NCBI GenBank assembly: GCA_964462515.1
Contig: CAYWXK010000003.1
Location: 62,001 to 126,000 of the forward strand
Direction: 5' to 3'
From: CAYWXK01 sp964462515
Lineage (GTDB): Bacteria; Planctomycetota; Phycisphaerae; Sedimentisphaerales; Anaerobacaceae
DNA length: 64,000 nt
Numbering within the stretch: the stretch's first letter is position 1; the number at the start of each line of letters is the position of its first letter. Shown piece after piece: positions 1-8,208 of this stretch. Below the pieces are notes generated by a model. It did no database searches. It was not told where the DNA came from and saw only the letters and a program-made list of their open reading frames with translations. Made by a program: the position numbers and the translations under genes.

Positions 1-2
1 CA

Positions 3-866
3 ATGCGGACGTTCCTGATAGGGGCGAAGCAGCAAAGAAGCGAGCTCGTTGCCAGAGAAGTCATTGTAACCACGGCTCTTATTAAGGATGGCGGGCCAAT
101 AAATAGCCTTAAAGTTTTAGACGCTGTTAACTCCGTAAATTGCCAGCAGCTTGGCGAAAGGTTCGGTGTCGAATGCAGCCTTATTGATATAGCCTCTTCT
201 GCGGGGGTGGATGAGCAAACTGCACTCGGCTGTGGTGACCTGGTTGGATTTGCGATTGCGTATGGAGCGGCATTGGCACATACGGATAAGGCACATCGCG
301 TCAGCTTCCGCGATGATTTTATGCCTTATCAAGGTAAAAAGGTAAGGCTGCAAAAGACGTTGAAGCTTGTGGCCGTGTCTGTCTGTGTGCTTTTGATTAC
401 TGTGGGACTATACTTTCAGTCGCGATTATTTAAGATAAATAGAGACAGGGGCGAACTGCGCGGTAAATTCGCGAAGGAATACGCGGCTGTTATGTTAGGG
501 GAAAAGCTGCCTGACAAGACCGACGCTGTAAAAAAACTTATGGGCGAGCTGCGGCATATAAGAGATGGGCTTTCACCTGTTACAAGGGATGAATCCGTAT
601 CATCAAAACTGACGGTGGTGCTTGAGGCATTCAATAATAACAACTGTGCTACAGCAACTAATTTGGAGATAGAGTCGATTAGCATCTCCGACAGAGTCAT
701 AAACATAGCGGGCAGCACCTCCAGCAGGGCAAATACTCTGAAATTATTTGACACAGTCAACAAAAGCGGATTGGAGATTGTGCAACAGCGTCTGTCTATA
801 AAGGGGGCACGTGACGACTTCAGCATACAAGTAACACTGAGGAAACAAATGAGGGCGGGTTTATGA
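3..866 (+). CDS. GspL / PilM-PilN-like secretion assembly protein, 5' end probably outside window
   Basis: Inner-membrane assembly-platform component of a type II secretion or type IV pilus machine. The first ~105 residues look like the C-terminal part of an actin-like PilM/GspL fold, ending in the FAIAYGAALA-type segment. A single membrane helix follows at about residues 117-137, then a periplasmic PilN/GspL-like region. The ATG at position 3 is probably internal, because a full actin-like domain needs some 150-200 more residues upstream. The stop overlaps the start of the next gene by 4 bp, as in a translationally coupled operon. Family assignment rests on architecture and on the small membrane-anchored partner that follows, so GspL versus a PilM-PilN fusion is unresolved. 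Confidence 0.6.
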   Translation: MRTFLIGAKQQRSELVAREVIVTTALIKDGGPINSLKVLDAVNSVNCQQLGERFGVECSLIDIASSAGVDEQTALGCGDLVGFAIAYGAALAHTDKAHRVSFRDDFMPYQGKKVRLQKTLKLVAVSVCVLLITVGLYFQSRLFKINRDRGELRGKFAKEYAAVMLGEKLPDKTDAVKKLMGELRHIRDGLSPVTRDESVSSKLTVVLEAFNNNNCATATNLEIESISISDRVINIAGSTSSRANTLKLFDTVNKSGLEIVQQRLSIKGARDDFSIQVTLRKQMRAGL

Positions 867-1363
867 AGGACATATTTAGAAATCCGATTTTCTACTATAT
901 CCTTGCCCCGGCTTTGATTGCTTTGTGGCCGCTGCTGGCATGGGCGGTATATCTGCCGCGCGCAAATAGTAGCTGTGAGCGTGCAAAGAAAGATTACCAG
1001 AAAGGGCAAGAAATAATGCTGGAGATTTTGAATCTTGACTCCGAGCGATTGGCATTTGCCGATGCAAATAGTCCTGCTTCAGAATTCAGCTATGCAACGG
1101 CGGTCGATAGGGTTGCTACTTTATGCAAGATACCCTCAGCTAATTACAAACTCAGTTCGGGAATAATCATAACTACTGACGGGCAGAAAAGCCAAAGCGC
1201 AAAAGTAGTTCTCAAAGACGTTGACATATTGAAATTTGCCAAGTTTCTGTCAACGATTCAAGTTCGCTGGACAAAGTTGCAGTGCACGCAGTTAAAGCTA
1301 ACCAAGAAAAAAGGATTGCCTGATTTGTGGGATATGGATATAGACTTTAAGTATTACTATTAA
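863..1363 (+). CDS. GspM/PilO-like membrane assembly protein
   Basis: A 166-residue protein with a short cytoplasmic start, one membrane helix at about residues 12-30 (ALIALWPLLAWAVYL), a predicted coiled stretch, then a small alpha/beta domain. This is the layout of GspM and PilO, which pair with GspL/PilN in the inner-membrane platform. The ATG overlaps the stop of the preceding gene (ATGA). The C-terminal half (residues ~75-166, with the phrase VVLKDVDILKFAKFLSTI) resembles the ferredoxin-like fold of PilO-type proteins. Assigned from neighbourhood and topology, since sequence in this family is poorly conserved. It is the last gene of its operon. Confidence 0.55.
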   Translation: MKDIFRNPIFYYILAPALIALWPLLAWAVYLPRANSSCERAKKDYQKGQEIMLEILNLDSERLAFADANSPASEFSYATAVDRVATLCKIPSANYKLSSGIIITTDGQKSQSAKVVLKDVDILKFAKFLSTIQVRWTKLQCTQLKLTKKKGLPDLWDMDIDFKYYY

Positions 1364-1814
1364 AACGAATAAAGTTTAGCTTTCTTTGCGGGTGCTCTGT
1401 GCAGGAGAGGTTTTAGAATTCAGGAGGAAATTTCCGCTTGGCCGCTTGCGCAATCTTGATATTGCGGTTTTGTGCTATGCAGAGTTTTGGCAATCACTAT
1501 ATATAGTGGGTGAGGCGATTTTCCTACAGAAATTCGTCTTCGCAAGCTCTCGTGCGAAGCCTTAATTTGCAGGGAGCGAATTTTAATGCTGAAAAGAGGC
1601 TTTTTATTGCAAGTTATTGAAAATTTGGCTCTTACAGCGATTAGTTAGCGGTGAACTTTTTTAAAGTTTTTTAGCTCGTCCTGTCGATAACAGCATTAGC
1701 AAGTAGTTCGGGGCCCCAAAACGGATTTAAGGGCACACAAGATATAGTGGTCATTGGTTTTTTCGAGCGAAAAAGGACATTTCGCCTGGAAGCGATTATA
1801 CAAGGTATTTATTG
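1364..1814. other. 450-bp intergenic region, no gene recognised
   Basis: No convincing coding frame. It holds one clear hairpin at 1538-1559 (CTTCGCA, 8-nt spacer, TGCGAAG) that could end the secretion operon but lacks a following T-run. Several T-rich stretches lie before the next gene. No riboswitch or RNA family was recognised. Confidence 0.4.
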
Positions 1815-2108
1815 ATGCGCCGTTCCAACAGCAGTAGTAACTTGGGGAAGTCGAAACGACAGACTGGCCGTGCAAACAAGAATCTAATTCCAGATGAAGA
1901 TTTGTTTATGGAGAAGATTCTTGAGAATCTTGCCTCGACTCCAATCGGCCAGGTGTTGAAAAAGATAGCTTCTCTGCCGGAAGTTCGCAGGAAGAAGATT
2001 CTTGACATCCGCCGGCAGCTCACTGAAGGCAATTACAACCTTAGCGGGCGATTGGATATTGCTCTCGATAAGGTTCTTGAGGACCTCACCACGCAAAAAG
2101 AAGATTGA
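1815..2108 (+). CDS. FlgM-like anti-sigma factor family small protein
   Basis: A 97-residue basic, helical protein. The C-terminal half has the pattern of FlgM-type anti-sigma-28 proteins: EVRRKKILDIRRQLTEGNY followed by a helix (RLDIALDKVLEDL) that in FlgM contacts the sigma factor. The N-terminal 30 residues are rich in Ser, Asn, Lys and Arg and are probably disordered, also typical of FlgM. The start is the ATG at 1815, since the codon just upstream (TTG) is less likely. No flagellar gene lies nearby, so the target sigma factor is unknown. An alternative is an unrelated small helical regulator with the same motif. Confidence 0.45.
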   Translation: MRRSNSSSNLGKSKRQTGRANKNLIPDEDLFMEKILENLASTPIGQVLKKIASLPEVRRKKILDIRRQLTEGNYNLSGRLDIALDKVLEDLTTQKED

Positions 2109-2355
2109 TTGTCAGCCTTGGGAATCCATCTTTGAGCTAGTGAAAAAAGTCTCGTTCCAACCAAAGGTTTTTTCTGCGCACAGTTTATTCAGCGATGTCA
2201 TTTCTTATCTGTTTTCAGAAAGGAACTATTTCCGAAAAAAAATATTCTGTGCACAAAAAAAATTTCCCCCTTTGAGTCAACACCTTTTGTGCTCTCGAGG
2301 TGCTAAGCGCAACGGTTTAACTTGAATTGTTAGCGTATCTGATTTTTTGATTTAA

Positions 2356-2796
2356 TTAAGAGACTACCTCCGGGACGTCATCATCCGGGGTATCCATTTC
2401 AACAGGTTTGTAACCCGGCTGTTTCGATTTTTCGACCTCTTCTTCGAAAGCAGCTATAACCTTTTCCTGAATGTTTTTCCTGCATTCTGCGTTAATTGGA
2501 TGTGCGATGTCGGCGTGCAGCTTCATCCTGCCTTTGAAATCTTTCCTCGCGCGGTTATTAGGCAGCGATGCACCACAGTTGTTGCAGAATTTAGCCCTGA
2601 GATGGTTTTTGCCGCCGCATTTTTCGCAGTGGTCACTCATTTTTCGGGAAGGCATAGCAACAAAGAAGCCGCCTGTCCCCTTGATAATCTTGATATCTCG
2701 GACAACAAACTGATTGTCCATTGTTATTGAGCAAAAAGCCTTTAACCTGTCATCTTTGTTGTCAACTAATTTGACTCTGACCTCAGTGATTTCCAT
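2356..2796 (-). CDS. spoVG: SpoVG-family protein with inserted zinc ribbon
   Basis: SpoVG is a small nucleic-acid-binding regulator widespread in bacteria. The core is plain: MEITEVRVKL at the start, GGFFVAMPSRK at ~42-52 and DIAHPIN at ~96-102. Unlike the usual ~90-100 residue protein this one has 146. Between MPSRK and the DIAHPIN helix sits an extra segment (residues ~54-92) with two Cys pairs, C57/C60 and C71/C74, in the form CEKCGG...CNNCG, a zinc ribbon. The start is the ATG at 2796, not the in-frame upstream Met, because the family always begins at MEIT. A GAGG stands about ten bases before it. It follows ispE by 23 bp in the same orientation, and ispE and spoVG are also neighbours in Bacillus. 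Confidence 0.88.
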   Translation of the reverse strand: MEITEVRVKLVDNKDDRLKAFCSITMDNQFVVRDIKIIKGTGGFFVAMPSRKMSDHCEKCGGKNHLRAKFCNNCGASLPNNRARKDFKGRMKLHADIAHPINAECRKNIQEKVIAAFEEEVEKSKQPGYKPVEMDTPDDDVPEVVS

Positions 2797-2819
2797 AGTT
2801 ATTCGCCTCACTTAAAAGT

Positions 2820-3722
2820 TCACCATCTATTGTTACTGACGATAACACTTCTGCAGCAGAGCTTTTTCTTAAGTATATCAGCGTCCACTCTGGCTGTTTT
2901 CAGGTCTCTATTTTCTATAATATAGAACATCCCCGAACCGCTTCCTGTCAGGCACAAAGGCCTGATACCGAGCGACTCAATCTTTTCTTTCAGCCTGGCA
3001 AGGTTTTTTGCCAAGCCGAAACAGCTTGTCTGCAGCATATTTGCGCACATCTTTGCTACTAAATCAATCCTATTCTTTAGGATATATTCGTTAATTTGAG
3101 CGCTGAGACCATAGTAAATCGCCGGATTATGTCTGTAATTAGCGTAAGCCTTTTTTGTAGAGACACTTACATCAGGAAGTATGATTAGAGCCAGAAAGTT
3201 AAATTTTTTGCTTAACTTCTTGACTTTTTCGCCTTTTCCTTTACAGAAAGCTAATGGCCCATTCAAAAAGAAGGGCACATCGCTGCCTATCTTTTCGGCC
3301 AATTTAGCTAAATCCTTTCTTTTGAGGTCCAAATCCAAATATCGGTTTAGGCCGATAAGGGTGGCTGCTGCATCACTGCTGGCTGAGCCTAATCCAGAGC
3401 CAGCGGGGATGTTTTTTGTTAGGGTAATTTTAAGATTGGCTTTAGTGCCGGAGCTTTTTAGTATCAGTTTGGCTGCTCGGTAGGTAAGATTTTCTTTGCC
3501 TGCCGGTGCCCAATACGTGCCTTTGCAGATAAGCTCGATGCCGCCTCTTTTAGCTCGCTGGATGAGGATTTCATCGGACCAGTTGACCTTGGCCATTACG
3601 GTTTCAATCTCGTGGAAGCCGTCGGGCCGTTTGCCTGCTATAAGCAGACTGAGGTTTATTTTAGCAGGCGCCCGCACTAATAAACCACCGCTTACGGTTT
3701 CGATTTGTTCCTTCTCATTCAT
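2820..3722 (-). CDS. ispE: 4-diphosphocytidyl-2-C-methyl-D-erythritol kinase
   Basis: GHMP kinase that phosphorylates CDP-methylerythritol with ATP in the non-mevalonate (MEP) isoprenoid pathway, in the cytosol. The 300-residue length is normal. The N-terminal APAKINLSL motif (residues ~18-26) and the glycine-rich ATP loop PAGSGLGSASSDAAA (~105-120) are diagnostic. The third GHMP motif, LTGSGSGMFYI, lies near residue 260. It is the first gene of a two-gene unit with spoVG. No anomalies seen. Confidence 0.95.
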   Translation of the reverse strand: MNEKEQIETVSGGLLVRAPAKINLSLLIAGKRPDGFHEIETVMAKVNWSDEILIQRAKRGGIELICKGTYWAPAGKENLTYRAAKLILKSSGTKANLKITLTKNIPAGSGLGSASSDAAATLIGLNRYLDLDLKRKDLAKLAEKIGSDVPFFLNGPLAFCKGKGEKVKKLSKKFNFLALIILPDVSVSTKKAYANYRHNPAIYYGLSAQINEYILKNRIDLVAKMCANMLQTSCFGLAKNLARLKEKIESLGIRPLCLTGSGSGMFYIIENRDLKTARVDADILKKKLCCRSVIVSNNRW

Positions 3723-3777
3723 AGTTGCTCGTTGACATTATAACTGCCTGACCGTATTCTGGACACAAAAATTGACT

Positions 3778-3866
3778 ACACTCGATGCTGGATACTCGAT
3801 ACTCGTAAAATGTGGGTGGTTAAGTGGTGAGTAGTTATTTGGTGAGTGGTTAATTATTGTTGCGGC
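3778..3866. repeat. Degenerate word repeats (two families side by side)
   Basis: A stretch made of variants of CTCGATACTCGATACTCG is followed by variants of GGTTAAGTGGTGAGTAGT. Both word families recur in reverse complement at 58680-58750, and the first also appears inside rsmB at 15114-15148. The segment at ~3935-3990, just downstream, resembles the CCTGAGCGAAGTCGAAGG / GGGAATGACA repeat class seen at 54695. Confidence 0.6.
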
Positions 3867-3994
3867 TGGTGGGCTGGCTGGAAAGTTTGCAAATGAAAAC
3901 AAAGCCACGGAAGACATAGCTAAAAATTGATTCCCGTCCATTCGACTTGCGCTCAGGGCAGGCCTTGTGCGGGAATGACAGGCGGAAATTACGA

Positions 3995-4654
3995 ATGTCG
4001 AATGGAAAAACAGAAAATTCTAAATCGAGCGACGAGCGACGGACTGTGCCGTGGTGGCACTGGCACAGGCGGCTATATAACTGGGTGATTCACTTTGCAG
4101 ACACAAAGCACGCTGAAGTTGCGCTCTTTGCGTTAAGTTTTTCCGAATCGAGTTTCTTTCCTGTTCCTCCTGATGTCCTGCTGGCGGCGATGTCGCTTGG
4201 TGTTCCAAAAAAATGGCTGCGGTTTGCTATTTTATGTTCAATAGCATCAGTTATTGGCGGCGTCTTCGGTTATATAATCGGGATGTTTCTGTGGTCTATG
4301 ATAGGCGAATGGGTTTATGTCCATCTTGGGTTTGTAGGGCTTACAAGAGAAAATTTTATGAAGTTCCAGGATTGGTATGGCAAATACGATTTCTGGATAG
4401 TTTTCACGTGCGGCTTTACCCCGATACCATATAAAGCAGCAACAATTTCGGCAGGCATAGCTCACATAAACTTTATCGGTTTCTGTATTGCATCGGCGTT
4501 GAGCCGGTCAGCGAGGTTTTTTATGGTAGCAGGTCTTATCGGCTGGAAGGGTGAAAAAGTCCGGCCTATAATCGAAAAATATTTCGACTGGTTAGCGCTG
4601 GCTCTGGTAGCAATGTTGATTGGCGGCTTTCTTGTGATAAAATGGCTGCGATAA
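3995..4654 (+). CDS. YqaA/DedA-like (VTT domain) membrane protein
   Basis: A 219-residue integral membrane protein of the SNARE-associated/VTT superfamily, closest in style to YqaA. The substrate of YqaA itself is not established; DedA relatives take part in lipid transport and membrane homeostasis. Signatures are the re-entrant segment SESSFFPVPPDVLLAAMSLG near residues 60-80, the second conserved segment CGFTPIPYKAATISAGIA near 145-162, and a C-terminal hydrophobic helix. The start is set at the ATG at 3995. An in-frame TTG at 3947 would add 16 residues derived from an upstream repeat. The gene stands alone, followed by A-rich degenerate repeat DNA before the AMMECR1 gene. Confidence 0.85.
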   Translation: MSNGKTENSKSSDERRTVPWWHWHRRLYNWVIHFADTKHAEVALFALSFSESSFFPVPPDVLLAAMSLGVPKKWLRFAILCSIASVIGGVFGYIIGMFLWSMIGEWVYVHLGFVGLTRENFMKFQDWYGKYDFWIVFTCGFTPIPYKAATISAGIAHINFIGFCIASALSRSARFFMVAGLIGWKGEKVRPIIEKYFDWLALALVAMLIGGFLVIKWLR

Positions 4655-4688
4655 AAAGTTAAAAGTAAAAAATTAAAAGGCAAAAGTG

Positions 4689-5255
4689 ATGAATGACTTG
4701 CAGAGGCAGACACTTTTGAAGGTTGCGAAAGATACGGTTGAAGCGGTAGTCCGAAATCCAAAATCCGAAATCCAAAATCCGAAATCGGACGACCCCCAAT
4801 TGAATGCACCCTGCGGCTGCTTTGTAACGTTAAAGAACCACGAGCAGTTGCGGGGATGCATCGGGCAGTTTGTTTCTGAAGGACCATTGATTGAGCTGGT
4901 CGCTGAAATGGCAAAGGCATCTGCGACAGGCGACCCGCGTTTTTTCGCAGACCCCATAACACCCGATGAGCTAAGTGAGCTTGATATTGAGATATCGGTT
5001 TTGTCGCCTCTACAACGGACGGATAATCCACTGAGTCTTCGGCTGGGAGTAAATGGCATTTACATAAAAAGGGGACGCGCTTCGGGCTGCTTTTTGCCGC
5101 AGGTTGCTACCGAAACCGGCTGGAGTAAGGAGGAATTCCTTTCATACTGTTGTGCTCATAAGGCGGGCATTGCGCCTGATGCGTGGATGCAGCCGGGGAC
5201 GGAAGTATATTTATTCACCGCTGAGGTCTTCGGGGCGCTATTCGAAGAGATATAG
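4689..5255 (+). CDS. AMMECR1-domain protein (AmmeMemoRadiSam system protein A)
   Basis: A 188-residue AMMECR1 protein. Diagnostic strings are LRGCIGQF (~residues 55-62), the DPRFF segment (~82-86) and DIEISVLSP (~100-108). AMMECR1 proteins occur with a Memo-like protein and a radical SAM enzyme, but neither partner is next to this gene, and the reaction is unknown. The start is taken as the ATG at 4689 (an overlapping GTG lies at 4686). Residues ~20-34 (RNPKSEIQNPKSDD) are encoded by a repeat of the words GAAATCC and AAAATCC. This looks like an in-frame insertion between the first helix and the CGCFVTL strand. Confidence 0.9.
   Translation: MNDLQRQTLLKVAKDTVEAVVRNPKSEIQNPKSDDPQLNAPCGCFVTLKNHEQLRGCIGQFVSEGPLIELVAEMAKASATGDPRFFADPITPDELSELDIEISVLSPLQRTDNPLSLRLGVNGIYIKRGRASGCFLPQVATETGWSKEEFLSYCCAHKAGIAPDAWMQPGTEVYLFTAEVFGALFEEI
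4750..4788. repeat. Intragenic GAAATCCAAAATCC repeat
   Basis: Two and a half units of a 14-bp word (CGAAATCCAAAATC) lie inside the AMMECR1 gene and stay in frame for 13 residues. Related intergenic words occur at 25196-25258. Confidence 0.8.
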
Positions 5256-5471
5256 CTTGGTCCTAACTTGTGCATTGTGGTTAGTCGTTTTTAATTCTGC
5301 ATTCTAAATTCTGAATTTTTTGTCTTGCATCTTAACTCTTACAGCCACAAATTTGAGATTTTGAACAAATCATAGTTCACATAACCAACCTTTATGCCGA
5401 TATGTTTATATACGTTACTTACAGAGTAGGTGCATCAGGAGGATGGGCTCAGGAAATTACTTAGAAAAGTT

Positions 5472-6515
5472 ATGATAAGAAGAATTGCACCAATTTGTGT
5501 ATTTATCGGCATCTTGTTAGCCGGCTGCTTCGGAGGAGATAAAGCTATACTCAAGGGTTCCGCTGCCGGCGGTATGGACACCCTCGCCGGAATGGTGGAA
5601 TACCTGCGTGAACAGAATCTGCCGGCTATGGAAGCAGTAGAGGTCTGGGAAAGCGAGTATGGGAAGGGGCTGAAGCTCACTACGGCCCATTATGAGATTT
5701 TCACAACGCTTTTAGAGCCGTTGATGCTTCGCCGTATCCCGCGGTTTATGGAGTCAGCTTATCACGGCTATAGTGCCGAGCTGTCCGAATCGCTCGATAC
5801 GACGACAAAATTTACTATCTACCTTTTTGCGGACCGACAGCAATGGGCAGCTTTCACAAAGGGCTTTGCAGGCGAAGAGGCAGAGCTATTTTGTAAAATA
5901 AAAGCCGGCGCATACTATCATAATGGTGTCTGCGTGGCATACAATATCGGCAGAAAGCGGACGTTTTCGGCTCTCGGACACGAGGGATGGCATCAGTTTA
6001 ACAGCAGATGTTTTAAGTTTCGTCTGCCGAGCTGGCTTGACGAAGGCGTGGCGATGCTTTTTGAAGCCTACAAGATGGAAGATGGAGCATTCCGTTTTGA
6101 GCCGAGCGAAAATACTTATCGTCTGGATGCGCTGAAGAAAACGCTGGGACAAAACAATCTCATACCGTTGAAGGAATTGATAGCTATAAATCCCGGCGAG
6201 GTCCTGGCTACAAATGAAGCTGAACAGGTTCTGGCTTTCTATGGGCAATCATACGCGCTGGCGAGGTTTCTGCGAGAGGGCGGTTTGGGAAAGCGAACGG
6301 GTAATTATCGTCAATTGCTTTTCGATGGCCTGAAAGGGAACTGGCCCCTGGATGAGGTAAGTAGAAGAATCGCGGAGGATAGAAACGAGCCGCGAACCAT
6401 CCTCTGGAACCGGATTGTCGGGCAGCTATTGTTTCAGTATTATGTTGGCAGTGATTTTGAGCAAATTGAGCAGCAGTATCTGGCTTTTTGCAGGCAAATA
6501 ACTAAAGAAAAGTAA
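5472..6515 (+). CDS. Lipoprotein with HEXXH zinc-metallopeptidase-like domain (DUF1570-like)
   Basis: A 347-residue predicted lipoprotein. The signal sequence ends in the lipobox LAGC (Cys19). A gluzincin-like active site is visible: HEGWH at residues 170-174 and a downstream Glu in WLDEG (E191), the spacing expected for zinc-binding peptidases of the MA clan. The region after it (GQSYALARFLRE at ~270) also fits DUF1570-type planctomycete proteins. Probable role: a membrane-anchored peptidase or a derivative, substrate unknown. The start is the ATG at 5472 (15th codon of the open frame) because it directly precedes the signal peptide. A maf gene follows 55 bp downstream, past short A-rich repeats. 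Confidence 0.7.
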   Translation: MIRRIAPICVFIGILLAGCFGGDKAILKGSAAGGMDTLAGMVEYLREQNLPAMEAVEVWESEYGKGLKLTTAHYEIFTTLLEPLMLRRIPRFMESAYHGYSAELSESLDTTTKFTIYLFADRQQWAAFTKGFAGEEAELFCKIKAGAYYHNGVCVAYNIGRKRTFSALGHEGWHQFNSRCFKFRLPSWLDEGVAMLFEAYKMEDGAFRFEPSENTYRLDALKKTLGQNNLIPLKELIAINPGEVLATNEAEQVLAFYGQSYALARFLREGGLGKRTGNYRQLLFDGLKGNWPLDEVSRRIAEDRNEPRTILWNRIVGQLLFQYYVGSDFEQIEQQYLAFCRQITKEK

Positions 6516-6570
6516 AAAGGTAAAAGTTAAAAGGCAGAAGTAAGTATTTCAGGATTCTTACACAATATCT

Positions 6571-7158
6571 ATGTTCCATAAGCGGCAGGTGTCGATTATT
6601 TTGGCATCGGCGTCACCACGACGAAGACAATTGTTGAAGCAAGCCGGCTATAAATTCAAGGTCGTTCCTTCCAACATTGATGAGTCAGCTTTTCCAACAA
6701 CAGGTTTAAGTGTCCGCGAATACGCTGAACGGCTTTCTTTAGAAAAAGCAAAGAAGGTCGCCGAGGAGTTCCCTGAGTGTCTTGTTATCAGCGCCGATAC
6801 CGTTGTGGATTTTCAGGGAGAAATTGTTGGCAAGCCTGCTGATGCGAAAGAAGCGGAGCAGATTGTAAGAAAACTGTTTAGCGCTCCTCATAAGGTGATA
6901 ACCGCCGTTGCAATTGTCAGATTGAGCAGCGGCACTGAAATAAAAGACAGTGACACTACAATCGTTTATCCTAAGAAATTAAACGATGAGCAAATCGCTA
7001 AGCATATCAAAAGCGGCTTGTGGCGGAACAAGGCCGGCGCTTACGCCATACAAGAAAAAGGTGACAAGTTTGTTGAAAGAATAGAAGGCAGCTTAACAAA
7101 CGTGATGGGGCTGCCGATGGAGCTTTTGCAGCGGCTGCTAAAAGAAGTCCTTGATTGA
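6571..7158 (+). CDS. maf: Maf family nucleoside-triphosphate pyrophosphatase
   Basis: Cytosolic house-cleaning enzyme that hydrolyses non-canonical or modified nucleoside triphosphates to monophosphates. At 195 residues it is full length. It shows the family-defining ILASASPRRRQLL at residues ~10-22, the catalytic SADTVV (~74-79), GKPADAKEA (~87-95) and KAGAYAIQEKG (~155-165). The spacing after SASPRR matches Maf/YhdE dTTP/UTP pyrophosphatases more than YceF, but the subtype is inferred only. Confidence 0.93.
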   Translation: MFHKRQVSIILASASPRRRQLLKQAGYKFKVVPSNIDESAFPTTGLSVREYAERLSLEKAKKVAEEFPECLVISADTVVDFQGEIVGKPADAKEAEQIVRKLFSAPHKVITAVAIVRLSSGTEIKDSDTTIVYPKKLNDEQIAKHIKSGLWRNKAGAYAIQEKGDKFVERIEGSLTNVMGLPMELLQRLLKEVLD

Positions 7159-7204
7159 TATGAATATTTAATACAGCTCTTAGGGACAACCAACAATCCA
7201 AATT

Positions 7205-8116
7205 TTACCAGGTAAAGTGGCAGTTGTAATGGCGATAGAACAGGCCTATCGAACGCATTGAGACCAGAAATAATACTTGAACCGCCAAGTTGGCAAATAA
7301 ATGCAAGCCGATTGTAAGCGAGCCTCTCCCCAACAACTGGCCGTAGCCAACAGTTCTCGACTGTAGTTCCCAAACCAAAACGAAAAGCCCGACCACTGTC
7401 AGGTAGGGCCAGAAGGCATTGGCGATGAGCTTAAATAGATAGTCCGGGCGAAACATCATAGAAATCTCTCGGCCAACCGAAAAGGTCAGGATTGCTATTG
7501 GGAATACAAACAGGCCGGCAATCGCAAGTATGTGCGCAATTACCGTCGATTCGACTTTCATCGCGCTCAATATCACAAGTAATATAATACAGGGTAGTTG
7601 GACTATCAAAAGAGCGATAGTAAATGTGCACAAAGACTTGACGATATTCCATATAAAGCCGAAAAGACCGCCCATATAAACGTCCGGCAGCTCTTCTACA
7701 TCAAACGCTGCCAAGCAAATTATTTCCATATAGTACCAGAATAAACACCCCCACGCCGCCAGAGTTATTATAAATCCGGTCGGCGCCTGAATCCTAAATC
7801 CCCCCACAGTACAAGAGTAATCGGTGTGGCCTGTAAAAAACTTAAAGCTCACCGCGGCAATTACAAAGACCATACCCGTAACATTTTGTGGTTTTACAAA
7901 GAGCTTCCAGCAATCAATAAATACTGCCCGATAAAAGCCGGGCAGTGGTTTGCCTTTTTCTTCGGGCTGAGGTTCGATTTTTTGAGGTATTTCGCCATCC
8001 TTCGCAGGGATTACAAAAAGTTGTCTGCAGGTTAGACATCGGGCTCGTTTTCCGATGTGCTTGTCGCGGAAGGCGATTAGAGCATTACAGGTGGGGCACT
8101 TGAACTGGATTGTCAT
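7205..8116 (-). CDS. Zinc-ribbon N-terminus membrane protein, function unknown
   Basis: A 303-residue protein starting with a zinc ribbon (CPTC at ~7-10 and CLTC at ~27-30). The MTIQFKCPTC...ARC style is common at the start of planctomycete membrane proteins. After a charged Pro/Glu linker there are about six hydrophobic segments between residues 70 and 290, resembling a YIP1/DUF-type membrane domain. The start is the ATG at 8116, immediately before the ribbon; an earlier in-frame Met at 8134 lies in repeat DNA. No enzyme motif seen. It may sense metal or redox state, but that is speculation. It lies convergent to maf. Confidence 0.6.
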   Translation of the reverse strand: MTIQFKCPTCNALIAFRDKHIGKRARCLTCRQLFVIPAKDGEIPQKIEPQPEEKGKPLPGFYRAVFIDCWKLFVKPQNVTGMVFVIAAVSFKFFTGHTDYSCTVGGFRIQAPTGFIITLAAWGCLFWYYMEIICLAAFDVEELPDVYMGGLFGFIWNIVKSLCTFTIALLIVQLPCIILLVILSAMKVESTVIAHILAIAGLFVFPIAILTFSVGREISMMFRPDYLFKLIANAFWPYLTVVGLFVLVWELQSRTVGYGQLLGRGSLTIGLHLFANLAVQVLFLVSMRSIGLFYRHYNCHFTW

Positions 8117-8200
8117 AATTAGCCACAAAGACACAAAGTCACAAAGATAAAAAATAAATATATCATAAATTTTAGTGCCTTAGTGCCTTGGTGGCAAAAA
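8117..8200. repeat. CACAAAGACACAAAG-type inverted repeat element
   Basis: One end reads GCCACAAAGACACAAAG and the other CTTAGTGCCTTGGTGGC, so the two ends are imperfect complements around an AT-rich centre. Relatives lie at 9363-9440 and 58752-58800. Confidence 0.65.
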
Positions 8201-8208
8201 GTCGGGAC

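Noticed and set aside
1364..1814. Riboswitch before the FlgM-like gene
   Set aside because: Only a simple hairpin is visible; no conserved aptamer core was found.
2220..2265. DnaA boxes near TGTGCACA upstream of spoVG's 3' side
   Set aside because: Two or more mismatches from TTWTNCACA and no clustering.
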